This document shows, in pieces, positions 43,611 through 51,556 of a stretch of 64,000 nucleotides of DNA. Origin of the DNA: a virus. Both the position numbers and the translations under genes were made by a program. The stretch covers positions 1 through 64,000 of the IMG/VR virus record IMGVR_UViG_3300031784_000013; one strand, given 5' to 3'. The notes beneath the pieces are model-generated. The model had not been told where the DNA came from and did not search any database. It saw nothing but the letters and a program-made list of their open reading frames with translations. How positions within the stretch are numbered: position 1 is the first letter of the stretch; each line of letters opens with the position of its first letter.

Positions 43611-45788
43611 CTATATGCCTCCATCTGTTACAGTCCAGTTGTTTGGAGCTCCAGTTAATACGTTTCTACCAGCTTGACCTGCCAACGTGTATTTAGCTGT
43701 TCCAAAACTTATATTCAAATTAGGTTGTAGTGTAAGTAAACTCCACCCATTGTAAATAGCATCTAAGTTAGTAGCTGAAAACGTTAAATTGGTCTTACTT
43801 CCCATGAAATTAGAGAAATTTCCAACGTTACTCACGTTCCAATTTCCTATGTTCTGGTTAAATGCTGTAGCATTAAAGAACATATATTGCATATCTGTAA
43901 CATTACCTACATCCCAAATTCCAATATTTTGGTTAAATGCAAATGCACTTTGGAACATAAAGAACATACTAATCACATTACTTACATCCCATCCGCTTAT
44001 GTCTTGATTAAAAGATAAAGCTGATTTGAACATATTCCCCATCTGTGTCACATTGCTTACATTCCAACCACTTATATCTTGGTTAAAAACTAAAGCACCG
44101 TTAAACATGCCCCCCATATTTGTTACACTAATTACATTCCAGCCACCAATATTTTGGTTAAACACTACGGCATCATGAAACATGTTTGCCATATTTGTAA
44201 CACTGCTTACGGTCCAACTTCCAATGTTTTGATTAAATACTGAAGCACCATAAAACATAAGTGACATATCAGTTACTCCTGAAACATCCCAAGAAGTTAT
44301 ATTTCCATTAAATGCTGTATTTTGGTAAAACATACTTGACATGTTCGTAACGCTTGATACGTCCCAACTATTCAAACTTTGATTGAAACTATTTGCTGCA
44401 TTAAACATACCAGCCATGTTTGTAACATTGGAAACATTCCAAGAATTAATATTCTGATTAAATGCGGATGCCGCTGCAAACATATTATTCATATTTGTAA
44501 CACTACCAACATTCCAACCAGTTATGTTTCCATCAAAAGAAACGGCAGAATTAAACATAGCTTGCATGTTTGTTACACCGCTTACGTTCCAACTATTTAA
44601 GTTTTGGTTAAATGAGTTAGCAGTATTAAACATAGAAATCATATTAGTAACATTACTCACGTCCCAACCACCAATATTTTGATTAAACGCAATTGCAGTA
44701 CTGAACATAGATTGCATAGTTGTTACACTACTTACATCCCAACCACTTATATTTTGATTAAAGACATAAGCAGCATTAAACATAAAAGACATATTAGTAA
44801 CACTACTTACATCCCAATTACTTATGTCTCCATTAAAGGAAGTTGCAGATGTAAACATTTGCTGCATAGTTGTTACACTACTTACATCCCAGGTGTTTAG
44901 ATTTTGATTGAATGCAAGTGCAGTAAGAAACATAAGTCTCATGTTTGTAACATTACTAACATCCCAATTTCCTATGGGTTGGTTAAAAGCTATTGCAAGC
45001 CCAAACATTTGCTCCATGTTAGTAATAGTACTAGTATTCCATGAATTAACATTATTAATGGTAGTTAAACTAGTACAATCTGCAAACATTCTGGTTAAAA
45101 TAGTCATTGCTGACAAATTTGGGGTGTCTGTAACAGCTGATAGATCTAAATTAGCACATCCACTAAATATACCATTAGAGTAGTTACCTAAGTTTACATT
45201 ACCAAAAGATGTAATGCTTAATAACTTTTTGCGATCTCCTCCATTCTCAAAAGCAAACCCAGAACATGTTCCAGTAATAGTAATTGTATAATCTCCAGAA
45301 GAGACGTATGTGTGAGTAGTTTCAGCTTGATTCCAAACAGTGATAACATTATTGTTTCCATCTCCCCAATTTACAGTAAAGTTATAAACACCACCATTTT
45401 TTAATGGAAGCTTTACTTGGTCTGAGTTAGTTGATCCAACATAAGTATTTGTAGTTCTCCAAGTTGAAATAAAAGCAGTTGGCGATGCTGTAGTACTAGT
45501 AGTGGTAGTGGTGCTGCTGGTAGTACTAGTTGTAGTGGTGCTAGTCGTGCTAGTGCTAGTAGTAGTAGTTGTAGCACCTACCACTACATCAATGTAGTTT
45601 GTACATACTCCTGTACTAATTATTCTCACTGTTGTTGTACCAGCTGGAGCAATTACAGAATATCCTGCTAACAGGGTTGCTTTACTTACTCCTGTATCAA
45701 ATGCAGATACAAATCCATCAACGTTTGAATAAAGGTTGAATGGTCCTGCGTCTACTCCAGCTGATGTTAGTGTTATGAATACGTACAT
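43611..45788 (-). CDS. Phage adhesin with adaptor, Thr linker, PKD-like domain and about 17 DUF285/BspA repeats
   Basis: A protein of 725 residues. Residues 1-72: adaptor domain (ITLTSAGVDAGPFNLYSNVD) shared with the gene at 35,594. Residues 73-101: Thr/Ser linker. Residues ~105-175: PKD-like beta domain (NWGDGNNN, THTYVSSGDYTITITG). Residues ~205-660: leucine-rich-like repeats of 25 residues, WDVSNVTNMxxMFxxAxxFNQ, the BspA/DUF285 surface-protein type of Bacteroidetes and other bacteria. A C-terminal cap follows. BspA-type repeats in bacteria mediate adhesion. Inference: a receptor-binding or mucin/surface-binding fibre fixed to the virion by the adaptor domain. It ends at a terminator and follows a small Thr-linker gene. 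Repeat identification is firm; binding target unknown. Confidence 0.82.
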   Translation of the reverse strand: MYVFITLTSAGVDAGPFNLYSNVDGFVSAFDTGVSKATLLAGYSVIAPAGTTTVRIISTGVCTNYIDVVVGATTTTTSTSTTSTTTTSTTSSTTTTTSTTASPTAFISTWRTTNTYVGSTNSDQVKLPLKNGGVYNFTVNWGDGNNNVITVWNQAETTHTYVSSGDYTITITGTCSGFAFENGGDRKKLLSITSFGNVNLGNYSNGIFSGCANLDLSAVTDTPNLSAMTILTRMFADCTSLTTINNVNSWNTSTITNMEQMFGLAIAFNQPIGNWDVSNVTNMRLMFLTALAFNQNLNTWDVSSVTTMQQMFTSATSFNGDISNWDVSSVTNMSFMFNAAYVFNQNISGWDVSSVTTMQSMFSTAIAFNQNIGGWDVSNVTNMISMFNTANSFNQNLNSWNVSGVTNMQAMFNSAVSFDGNITGWNVGSVTNMNNMFAAASAFNQNINSWNVSNVTNMAGMFNAANSFNQSLNSWDVSSVTNMSSMFYQNTAFNGNITSWDVSGVTDMSLMFYGASVFNQNIGSWTVSSVTNMANMFHDAVVFNQNIGGWNVISVTNMGGMFNGALVFNQDISGWNVSNVTQMGNMFKSALSFNQDISGWDVSNVISMFFMFQSAFAFNQNIGIWDVGNVTDMQYMFFNATAFNQNIGNWNVSNVGNFSNFMGSKTNLTFSATNLDAIYNGWSLLTLQPNLNISFGTAKYTLAGQAGRNVLTGAPNNWTVTDGGI
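43810..45105 (-). repeat. About 17 tandem 75-bp repeats (DUF285 units)
   Basis: Each 75-bp unit codes 25 residues with the W-D/N-V-S-x-V-T-N-M core and an F-N-Q pair. Units differ by many synonymous and some surface changes, so the array is old or under diversifying pressure, yet the period of 25 residues is kept in nearly all units. Confidence 0.85.
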
Positions 45789-45810
45789 GCACTTTTAATT
45801 TATTGGTTTA

Positions 45811-46317
45811 TTAACAAGAAGTTGCTGCACTTAGCACTCCACCACTTGATACTGTCCACTTAGTACTTAAGTTGGTTATGTAAATATATCCACTGTAAGT
45901 AGATGTTAGTCCACTATTAGTGTACAATACAACGCCATTAGCTAATACAGGAGCAGATGTATACAATGGAGATAACAATACAGCTGATGTACATGGGCTA
46001 GCAAGATTTACCAATCCACCTAAATACCAAGCATAGTAAGGAGCTCCTGTGGTAGTAGATGTACTGGTACTACTTGTTGATGTACTAGTTGTTGATGGAG
46101 GAGGTGGCGTAGGAGTGATAATCTCTTTGATTGCCAAAATCTGTGCATCAATTATTTGAAGAATTGTTGTCAAGTCTTCACAACTCTGTATTCCTGTTCC
46201 TGGAAGATTAGGACCAACGTATTTAACTTGCGATGTTGATAGCAAATCATTTCCAGGATCACTACATCCACAAGGATCAAGTGATCCGCATCCTGAGCAT
46301 TTATTATTTTGTACCAT
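45811..46317 (-). CDS. Small virion protein: Cys-rich head, Thr linker, C-terminal beta module
   Basis: A protein of 168 residues from ATG 46317 (MVQNNKCSGCGSLDPCGC); an upstream in-frame start at 46353 would overlap the preceding gene, so this ATG is chosen. Order: a Cys motif CxxC-x5-CxC; a short helical segment (CEDLTTILQIIDAQILAI); Pro then Thr/Ser linker (~77-96); a ~70-residue C-terminal module (VLYTNSGLTSTYSGYIYI) ending SAATSC. The head motif resembles the 43-residue gene at 47,865. It lies between the collar fibre and the DUF285 adhesin. Inference: a minor tail-fibre or attachment protein. Confidence 0.6.
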   Translation of the reverse strand: MVQNNKCSGCGSLDPCGCSDPGNDLLSTSQVKYVGPNLPGTGIQSCEDLTTILQIIDAQILAIKEIITPTPPPPSTTSTSTSSTSTSTTTGAPYYAWYLGGLVNLASPCTSAVLLSPLYTSAPVLANGVVLYTNSGLTSTYSGYIYITNLSTKWTVSSGGVLSAATSC

Positions 46318-46321
46318 GATA

Positions 46322-47464
46322 TTATGGGATGTACATGATGTAATAAGCACCAATTGTAGGCTGGATGTTGATATGGCTCAATCCACCACCTGTTGCATTA
46401 ACAACTACACTAGTTGTAACATTCACTGTAGCATTATTAGTTGGTCCCCTGTCAGCACTTCCTGATATACTTTTTAATCTATATGAAAATCTATCACCAG
46501 AAAGACCAGATACATCATAATCTGTAACAAGAGGAGATGTAGATGTTAGATCCCCAATATTTGTAGAACCATCTTTAGCAATAAAGTGTGAGTGTGGGTC
46601 AGCAGTGGATGTAGCTGTTGCTGTGTGAGTGTGAGAAGGGATTTGATTAGCTGTAAGAGTGACATTGTTCAAACCTTGTACACTATTCAATGAGTAACTT
46701 GGGTTACCTGCTGTTGAAGGATTCACAATAGAACTCATTGGAATACTTCCAGCCATGCTTCCATCTGTAGTTCCTACAGCAACACGTCCTCTTTTATCTG
46801 GTGTTCCATTACTTCCGTTACACAAAAATACGTCAATGAATTGACCAGATCCTGCTCCTGTAACATCAAAGCCTGTAAGAGGTCCATAATATTCATACGC
46901 AACGTATGGTACCATGTTATTCTTGTACAAGTTGGATGGTGCAATGCTGTTCAAATAGGCTTGAATAAGCGCATTCAAATCAGCAAGCTTAACATAATTG
47001 GTGTCAACTTCAATCTCAAATGCTGCTAAGTCAGCTGCTGTTGAGCAGAGCTTGTTGATAGCTGCTTGAAGAATAGCATGTGTATCAGACGATGCTGTTA
47101 CACCTGTTAAACATCCAATTGTGTAATCAGCGTTAAGGGTGGCGAGCGTTGCATCGATTGCTGTAACATTGGTTTTTAAAGCGCAAATTGATTGCAACAA
47201 TGCTGAGATAACATCATTAAGTGTAATGTCACCAGACACTGGGAGAAACCCACTCACCAATGGGCACAGATCAGCTGGATCAATGACAGGAATAATGCCA
47301 TTACCAGTAGACAGATCTAAGATGAAATTTGCAATTTGTAATTCAACAAAAGCAAGTGTGTCCCCATTGGAAATACCAAGGGCAGGAATGCCGTATCCTG
47401 TATATCTTACGCACTGATCAGATATGATTTCAGTGCATCCGTTAAAGCAATTAGAACAGCTCAT
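46322..47464 (-). CDS. Tail collar-type fibre protein
   Basis: A protein of 380 residues. The N-terminus is Cys-rich (MSCSNCFNGC) and followed by helical, fibre-like sequence to ~190. The C-terminal half has the phage tail-collar pattern of T4 gp12-type and related fibres: GRVAVGTTDGSM, then QIPSHTHTATATSTADPHSH, and at the end HINIQPTIGAYYIMYIP. The HxH pairs in such domains bind metal ions in known fibres. It stands one base after the small Cys gene at 47,731. Inference: a short tail fibre or receptor-binding protein. Confidence 0.78.
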   Translation of the reverse strand: MSCSNCFNGCTEIISDQCVRYTGYGIPALGISNGDTLAFVELQIANFILDLSTGNGIIPVIDPADLCPLVSGFLPVSGDITLNDVISALLQSICALKTNVTAIDATLATLNADYTIGCLTGVTASSDTHAILQAAINKLCSTAADLAAFEIEVDTNYVKLADLNALIQAYLNSIAPSNLYKNNMVPYVAYEYYGPLTGFDVTGAGSGQFIDVFLCNGSNGTPDKRGRVAVGTTDGSMAGSIPMSSIVNPSTAGNPSYSLNSVQGLNNVTLTANQIPSHTHTATATSTADPHSHFIAKDGSTNIGDLTSTSPLVTDYDVSGLSGDRFSYRLKSISGSADRGPTNNATVNVTTSVVVNATGGGLSHINIQPTIGAYYIMYIP

Positions 47465-47731
47465 TTATTTATATTTTAGAAGTTTTACTTTACTAGCTAT
47501 TTGACATACGCTATATGGTTTAGCGTAATCTGGGTTACAATACTTATATGTCAAGATTCTTCTGTAATTAAGAAGATCTATCATAGTTGTATATGGGACA
47601 GGCATATTCAATGCAAACACAGTGTTGTTGTAAAGATTCTTTGCAACTTCTGTAATCTTACATTCGATATCCTGTAACAATGTTGGGATATCAACACACT
47701 CAGGGCAAGAAGTTAATCTAGGTTGTAACAT
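47465..47731 (-). CDS. Small Cys-containing virion-cluster protein
   Basis: A protein of 88 residues starting MLQPRLTSCPEC at ATG 47731, directly after the stop of the 43-residue gene (TAG-AC-ATG); the longer frame starting at 47803 would overlap that gene. Visible: CPEC, then a helical part (DIPTLLQDIECKITEVAK), TTMIDLLNYRRILTYKYC and a basic end. No known domain recognised. It is followed within one base by the collar fibre gene. Likely a small structural or chaperone protein of the tail-fibre set. Confidence 0.55.
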   Translation of the reverse strand: MLQPRLTSCPECVDIPTLLQDIECKITEVAKNLYNNTVFALNMPVPYTTMIDLLNYRRILTYKYCNPDYAKPYSVCQIASKVKLLKYK

Positions 47732-47733
47732 GT

Positions 47734-47865
47734 CTATTGATTTTGAGTGGTGGGTGGTTGTACTGTGAGTTCTTCTTTCTTCTTGTTTGCACAGAATGCG
47801 CACATCCCATTTTTGAGATTACATCCACATCCTACACTTGCCCCACAGCTTGAACACTTTGCCAT
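47734..47865 (-). CDS. 43-residue Cys-rich mini-protein
   Basis: The frame reads from ATG 47865 to TAG 47734-47736 and is tightly packed between neighbours (one and two bases). It contains CSSC, CGC and CAFC, six of its first 25 residues being Cys, followed by a Lys/Glu patch and a polar tail. The Cys pattern could bind zinc or another metal. The same CxxC...CxC style recurs at the N-termini of the genes at 46,317 and 47,464. Coding is supported by the exact fit between two genes and the motif; function unknown. Confidence 0.65.
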   Translation of the reverse strand: MAKCSSCGASVGCGCNLKNGMCAFCANKKKEELTVQPPTTQNQ

Positions 47866-47866
47866 A

Positions 47867-48436
47867 TTAATAATAAGTTGTTACGGTTGCGTAATTATTT
47901 CCTGAACATCCACAGTTGTTTCGTAAGAAGTTGTTCAGCATTTTGTCAGCTTGAAGATACAATCTATTTGCTTCAACCGCAGCACAATTATTTGCTGCTG
48001 CTATAGCACCATTAATAAAGAATGATATAGTTGTTAGCTCCACCTTAGATTGCGTCTTAATTGCTCTATCACACTCCATCATGTCAAGTTTCATGAATGC
48101 CTCATCGAACTTCTCTTGAAGTCTTTCAGTACGCATTATAGTTCTCTCAACATAGTTTACGTTTGCTGGTGCTACTGAATACTTCAGATAGTAAATACCA
48201 TCAGGGAGAGGGTCATTTATTCCAACTGGCGTAATTCCTAAATTAGAAGATGAAAACACATTCACCTGATTAACAGTAAATGGAACGTTTACTATCCCAA
48301 AGTTTGGAACATTAACCTCCAAGTTTGGTGCAGAGACAGCTGGTGGAGTAGTTGGGTATGTAGATGCGTCAGCAACAGCCATTGTTAGCGTGTTGTATGT
48401 TGGAACTACAATAATGTCTAGTTGCAGAGTTGGCAT
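47867..48436 (-). CDS. Conserved structural protein of unknown role
   Basis: A protein of 189 residues. The first half is beta- and Pro-rich (VPTYNTLTMAVADASTYPTT; DGIYYLKYSVAPANVNY); the second half is helical (ERLQEKFDEAFMKLDMMECD ... ANRLYLQADKMLNNFLRNN) and ends in a Cys pair (CGCSG). It starts just beyond a hairpin terminator that follows the upstream abundant protein gene. Position suggests a virion protein, perhaps an anchor for the following fibre genes. No specific family recognised. Confidence 0.5.
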   Translation of the reverse strand: MPTLQLDIIVVPTYNTLTMAVADASTYPTTPPAVSAPNLEVNVPNFGIVNVPFTVNQVNVFSSSNLGITPVGINDPLPDGIYYLKYSVAPANVNYVERTIMRTERLQEKFDEAFMKLDMMECDRAIKTQSKVELTTISFFINGAIAAANNCAAVEANRLYLQADKMLNNFLRNNCGCSGNNYATVTTYY

Positions 48437-48452
48437 GGGAGTTATAAAGAAA

Positions 48453-48495
48453 ATGCCAGAGGATTTTGAGAACTAATCCTCTCACCCTCTGGCAT
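48453..48495 (-). terminator. Hairpin terminator after the Thr/Cys-rich virion gene
   Basis: The arms atgccagagg and cctctggcat pair over 10 bases, with a second short pairing possible inside, and the minus-strand copy is followed by TTTTCTTTAT. It lies 30 bases after the stop at 48525. No consensus promoter was seen before the next gene (48436), so some read-through is likely; it may set the level of downstream expression. Confidence 0.75.
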
Positions 48496-48524
48496 AGGTT
48501 GTAGAAATTTTAACTTACCTACTA

Positions 48525-49703
48525 TTAAGGAATCAAAGTGCTAGTAGTGGTAGTAGTTGTTGGAGGTGTAGAAGTTGTAGTGGTAGTAGTAGTGATACAA
48601 ACATTGTTGTCAACTACAGTACCAAGAGCAGCTTCAAGAACAGCTTCAACAGCAGTAGAAATACCAGCGTTACCTGGAGTGGCAGCGTTAGGAACAGCAA
48701 CAATCACCATGCTATCCTCATAGATATAATCACCCCACTGATAAGCAGAACGGTCGTACTGATTGAACTTGATGTAATAGGTATCATAGATGGTACCAGT
48801 GGTTACATAAGTTTCAAAGTTCTCGTTGTAACCATTCATTCTGTACAAGTGCTTCAAGTAACCTGCCTGATAGCTGTAGAAGTTTTTCTCAAGTTGAGCA
48901 ATTTCTTCAGCAGTACCAGTTGGGTAAGAAGCTCTCTGTACAACAACAGGATCAGCAACAATATCACAATTGTCAGCAACAATGAAGTCAGCAGTGGTAG
49001 CAGGACCTTGGTATACGAAAGTACGGAAGTACATTCTGTCATATTCCCAAGGGAATGCAGCAATATCGCAAGGCTGACCATACTTGGTAAGAGGCTTACC
49101 AGAGATTCGAAGGATAGTTCCACCTACGTTCTCGAAAGTATAGAAATCAGACAATGTGATGTTGTCAGGGTTGTTACCAGGAGCAGCAAGGTTCAACTGA
49201 TAGATGAACTGGTTGATCAACGCATTAGTGTTGACATCAGCGCAAGGATCAGCACCGCAATCGCAGCAAGGAGCTTGTACAGTTACAGAACGGGTGAAAC
49301 CGTTGAAGTACAAGGTGTCAAGATAACTAGAATGACCTCTTAGAGTAAGGGTCACAATTTCTCCACACTGTACGTTCCAATCAGTTACATCAGTGATTTG
49401 GACAGCAGGAGTACCGCAACCTGATACTTTGTACCATTCAGTTACGTTAGATGAGCAACCAGAGCCAGAAGGGCAACCCTTGATTTTATCAGAACGCTTA
49501 GAGCCTTGTAGGTAGGTGTTTTGTCTACCTTGAGCTACATAGAAGTATGGAGCAGCAGCAATGTTAGCAGCTGTAGCCACACTGTAATCGTTTCTGAAGA
49601 AACCAACTTGACCAGCGGTTAGATCCTGTGTAGAACCAGTGCTAGGGAGCGAAGTTTGCCCTACTGGAACTACAAAAAGGGTGGTTAACGAGAAATCAGC
49701 CAT
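48525..49703 (-). CDS. Abundant-type virion protein with Thr-rich tail
   Basis: A protein of 392 residues. Start MADFSLTTLFVVPVGQTSLP; beta-rich body with two Cys groups (GCPSGSGCSSN near 77; PCCDCGADPCADVN near 148); C-terminal Thr run (~372-390). The gene lies between two ring-type genes upstream and a terminator downstream, and its codons look more regular than those of neighbours. Inference: a capsid-decoration or major tail component made in quantity. Which crAss-like virion protein it equals cannot be decided by eye. Confidence 0.55.
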   Translation of the reverse strand: MADFSLTTLFVVPVGQTSLPSTGSTQDLTAGQVGFFRNDYSVATAANIAAAPYFYVAQGRQNTYLQGSKRSDKIKGCPSGSGCSSNVTEWYKVSGCGTPAVQITDVTDWNVQCGEIVTLTLRGHSSYLDTLYFNGFTRSVTVQAPCCDCGADPCADVNTNALINQFIYQLNLAAPGNNPDNITLSDFYTFENVGGTILRISGKPLTKYGQPCDIAAFPWEYDRMYFRTFVYQGPATTADFIVADNCDIVADPVVVQRASYPTGTAEEIAQLEKNFYSYQAGYLKHLYRMNGYNENFETYVTTGTIYDTYYIKFNQYDRSAYQWGDYIYEDSMVIVAVPNAATPGNAGISTAVEAVLEAALGTVVDNNVCITTTTTTTSTPPTTTTTTSTLIP

Positions 49704-49728
49704 TTTTTTGTTTGTTTGTTAAGTTTAT

Positions 49729-50460
49729 TTATTCATTTGTCTGTATTCTGAACTGGGCACTTTGTACCGCAGAAGCATTCTCTGTATACATTGCAAGGTT
49801 CTGGACGGTTAAATCAACTAACTCATCTTCCAGATAAGCTTCAAGTTCACAGTTAACATCCGTAGATGGTTGGCCGTCAAACCTGATATAGCCTGTCTTA
49901 TCAATGTAGATTGGATATCTCATATAAGAGATGTATATATCATTAGGAGTGAACGTTCCGTCTGTGAATATACTAATTTCATCTGAGGAGAGGAAATTAA
50001 ATGTCTCTTGATATTCGAAAGATGGCTTATAGTGAACGTTGTTCAATAAGAACTGCAAATCACCATGTTTTGCCAAGTCTTTGTTTATCCAAATTTGTCG
50101 ATCCTTGCACACTCCCTTGTCAGCTAGAATATAACTGTCAATGTAGAACATGTACTTTGGATCAAGCGTATCAATATCAGCTGTCCACTGATTTAATGTT
50201 TGGTTCTTTAGATGTAATGGTAACTTACCACGATTGTAATTAATTACAAGTCTTTGCAAGTCTTCATAACGCTTTTTGAAAGCGTCCATTCCCATTCCAT
50301 TGACAACACTAAATCCATCAACCTTCTGTTTGATAAGCTTTATCTGAGCCTCATTCAAGGCTAAGATTTTATCTTCGAGTTGAATCTGCTGATGCTCATT
50401 AGTCGATAGTTTATTTAGTTTTTGATCAATTTTATATAATAAACTATCTACAGGTATCAT
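49729..50460 (-). CDS. Ring / head-tail connector-type protein
   Basis: A protein of 243 residues. A helical N-terminus (SLLYKIDQKLNKLSTNEHQQ) is followed by mixed sequence and a C-terminal YLEDELVDLTVQNLAMYTEN helix. It shares style with the ring-type gene at 43,450 (helix ending near the C-terminus; NDIYISYMRYPIYI versus NDIMYPE). It overlaps the upstream gene by four bases (ATGA). Position between capsid and tail genes suggests a connector ring under the portal. Family assigned by context. Confidence 0.5.
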   Translation of the reverse strand: MIPVDSLLYKIDQKLNKLSTNEHQQIQLEDKILALNEAQIKLIKQKVDGFSVVNGMGMDAFKKRYEDLQRLVINYNRGKLPLHLKNQTLNQWTADIDTLDPKYMFYIDSYILADKGVCKDRQIWINKDLAKHGDLQFLLNNVHYKPSFEYQETFNFLSSDEISIFTDGTFTPNDIYISYMRYPIYIDKTGYIRFDGQPSTDVNCELEAYLEDELVDLTVQNLAMYTENASAVQSAQFRIQTNE

Positions 50461-51425
50461 ACAGAAGCGAGTTTCTTAGATTTCAACTTTTGTTCTAGAG
50501 TGATTAGTTCGTCCTGATTATCATCATTAGCTAAGAACTTCACCAACTCTTCTTCATCTTTTGCCACTTCATATTCACCTTCAAAGACACGTCCACTGGA
50601 CTTAACTCTGTAAACTGAATGTGCAATAGCTTGCTTAACCAAATCTTTGATATGGAGTAAATTTTCCTTCATGTCTGCAAATCTGTTAAACACTTCGATT
50701 GTTGACAATCCTTGGTATTTACCAGACTTGAATTCAGTCTGCTTGAGAATGTTATCCACTTGATTGTATACAAAATCTTCTTTAGAATCTTCTGTAACTG
50801 GAAGTCCTAAAAGTCTTGCAACTTTTCTTTTCTTCTCAGGAGACATTGTATCAAACTTGGAGATTGCCTTGTTGATCAATTGCTTCTTCTTGAAGATTAC
50901 AGCATTTTCGATATCATCATCTACAACGTAGAATTGTGTATCTGCTGGATAGTCACCTCTTTCCCATGCTTGGTAAGAACTAGCAACAGTTGGATGAACT
51001 CTCAACCAAGAGAACGCAAGTTCTTGAAAAGGTACTGTCAAATCGAAGTAGTTATCACCATCAAGAAGTTTTACAGTTTGGACGTGAGTAGTGTCATCCG
51101 CAGATTTTGATAAGCCGTAGTTCCAGAAAATAGCTCTTGGTCCAAGATCTATTCCTCCTAAAGCATTTTCAAGTTTCTCTCTTAGTTCTTTTACACGTTC
51201 AACTTCTAGCTCACGCTCAGTAGGATCTGCAATTCTTTTGATGTAAGCAGCGTCAGGATCTAAACCTGTTCTGTATCGTCCATCAAGTTCCTTGTAAGGA
51301 TATTTAAAAACTCCAGTTCCTGGAATTCTTGATAGTCCTCTTTGTGATAATCCTCCTTGCATGGTTTGCATGCCAGCACTGTTGTACTCCTTCTTAATCG
51401 TGGAGATTTTCCCTAATTTACCCAT
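50457..51425 (-). CDS. Conserved structural protein next to the capsid gene
   Basis: A protein of 322 residues. N-terminus MGKLGKISTIKKEYNSAGMQ, then Arg/Gly-rich sequence, an internal PADTQFYVVDDDIENAVIF strand-type segment and Lys/Glu-rich helices toward the end. It is the first gene after the capsid terminator and a separate 45-base hairpin. A similar gene directly after the capsid gene is usual in crAss-like genomes. No enzyme motif. Probably a head-completion or connector protein. Confidence 0.5.
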   Translation of the reverse strand: MGKLGKISTIKKEYNSAGMQTMQGGLSQRGLSRIPGTGVFKYPYKELDGRYRTGLDPDAAYIKRIADPTERELEVERVKELREKLENALGGIDLGPRAIFWNYGLSKSADDTTHVQTVKLLDGDNYFDLTVPFQELAFSWLRVHPTVASSYQAWERGDYPADTQFYVVDDDIENAVIFKKKQLINKAISKFDTMSPEKKRKVARLLGLPVTEDSKEDFVYNQVDNILKQTEFKSGKYQGLSTIEVFNRFADMKENLLHIKDLVKQAIAHSVYRVKSSGRVFEGEYEVAKDEEELVKFLANDDNQDELITLEQKLKSKKLASV

Positions 51426-51458
51426 TACGTAGTTATTTGATTATTATTGGTTTGTTTG

Positions 51459-51503
51459 CAGAGTGCGCCAATCAAATGGCTAGGCTCACTGACCCGCACT
51501 CTG
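51459..51503 (-). ncRNA. Two-stem RNA hairpin between the capsid terminator and the next gene
   Basis: A 9-bp perfect outer stem (cagagtgcg / cgcactctg) encloses a smaller stem (gcca / tggc). Unlike the neighbouring terminator it has no T-run on the minus strand (it is followed there by CAAACAAACC). Inference: a leader structure that protects, processes or regulates the mRNA of the downstream structural genes. It could also be a half-site for RNase III-type processing. Confidence 0.55.
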
Positions 51504-51521
51504 TTTTAAAGAGCAATAAAA

Positions 51522-51548
51522 CTCCCCTCATGGTTGACACGAGGGGAG
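51522..51548 (-). terminator. Terminator of the major capsid gene
   Basis: A perfect 8-bp stem ctcccctc / gaggggag with an 11-nt loop; minus-strand T-rich tail TTTTATT. It begins 9 bases after the capsid stop (51557), which suggests the capsid transcript is made in excess over downstream genes. Confidence 0.82.
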
Positions 51549-51556
51549 ATTTTATA

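Noticed and set aside
43810-45105. CRISPR-like regular repeats
   Set aside because: The 75-bp units are coding, in frame, with no unique spacers; they are DUF285 protein repeats.
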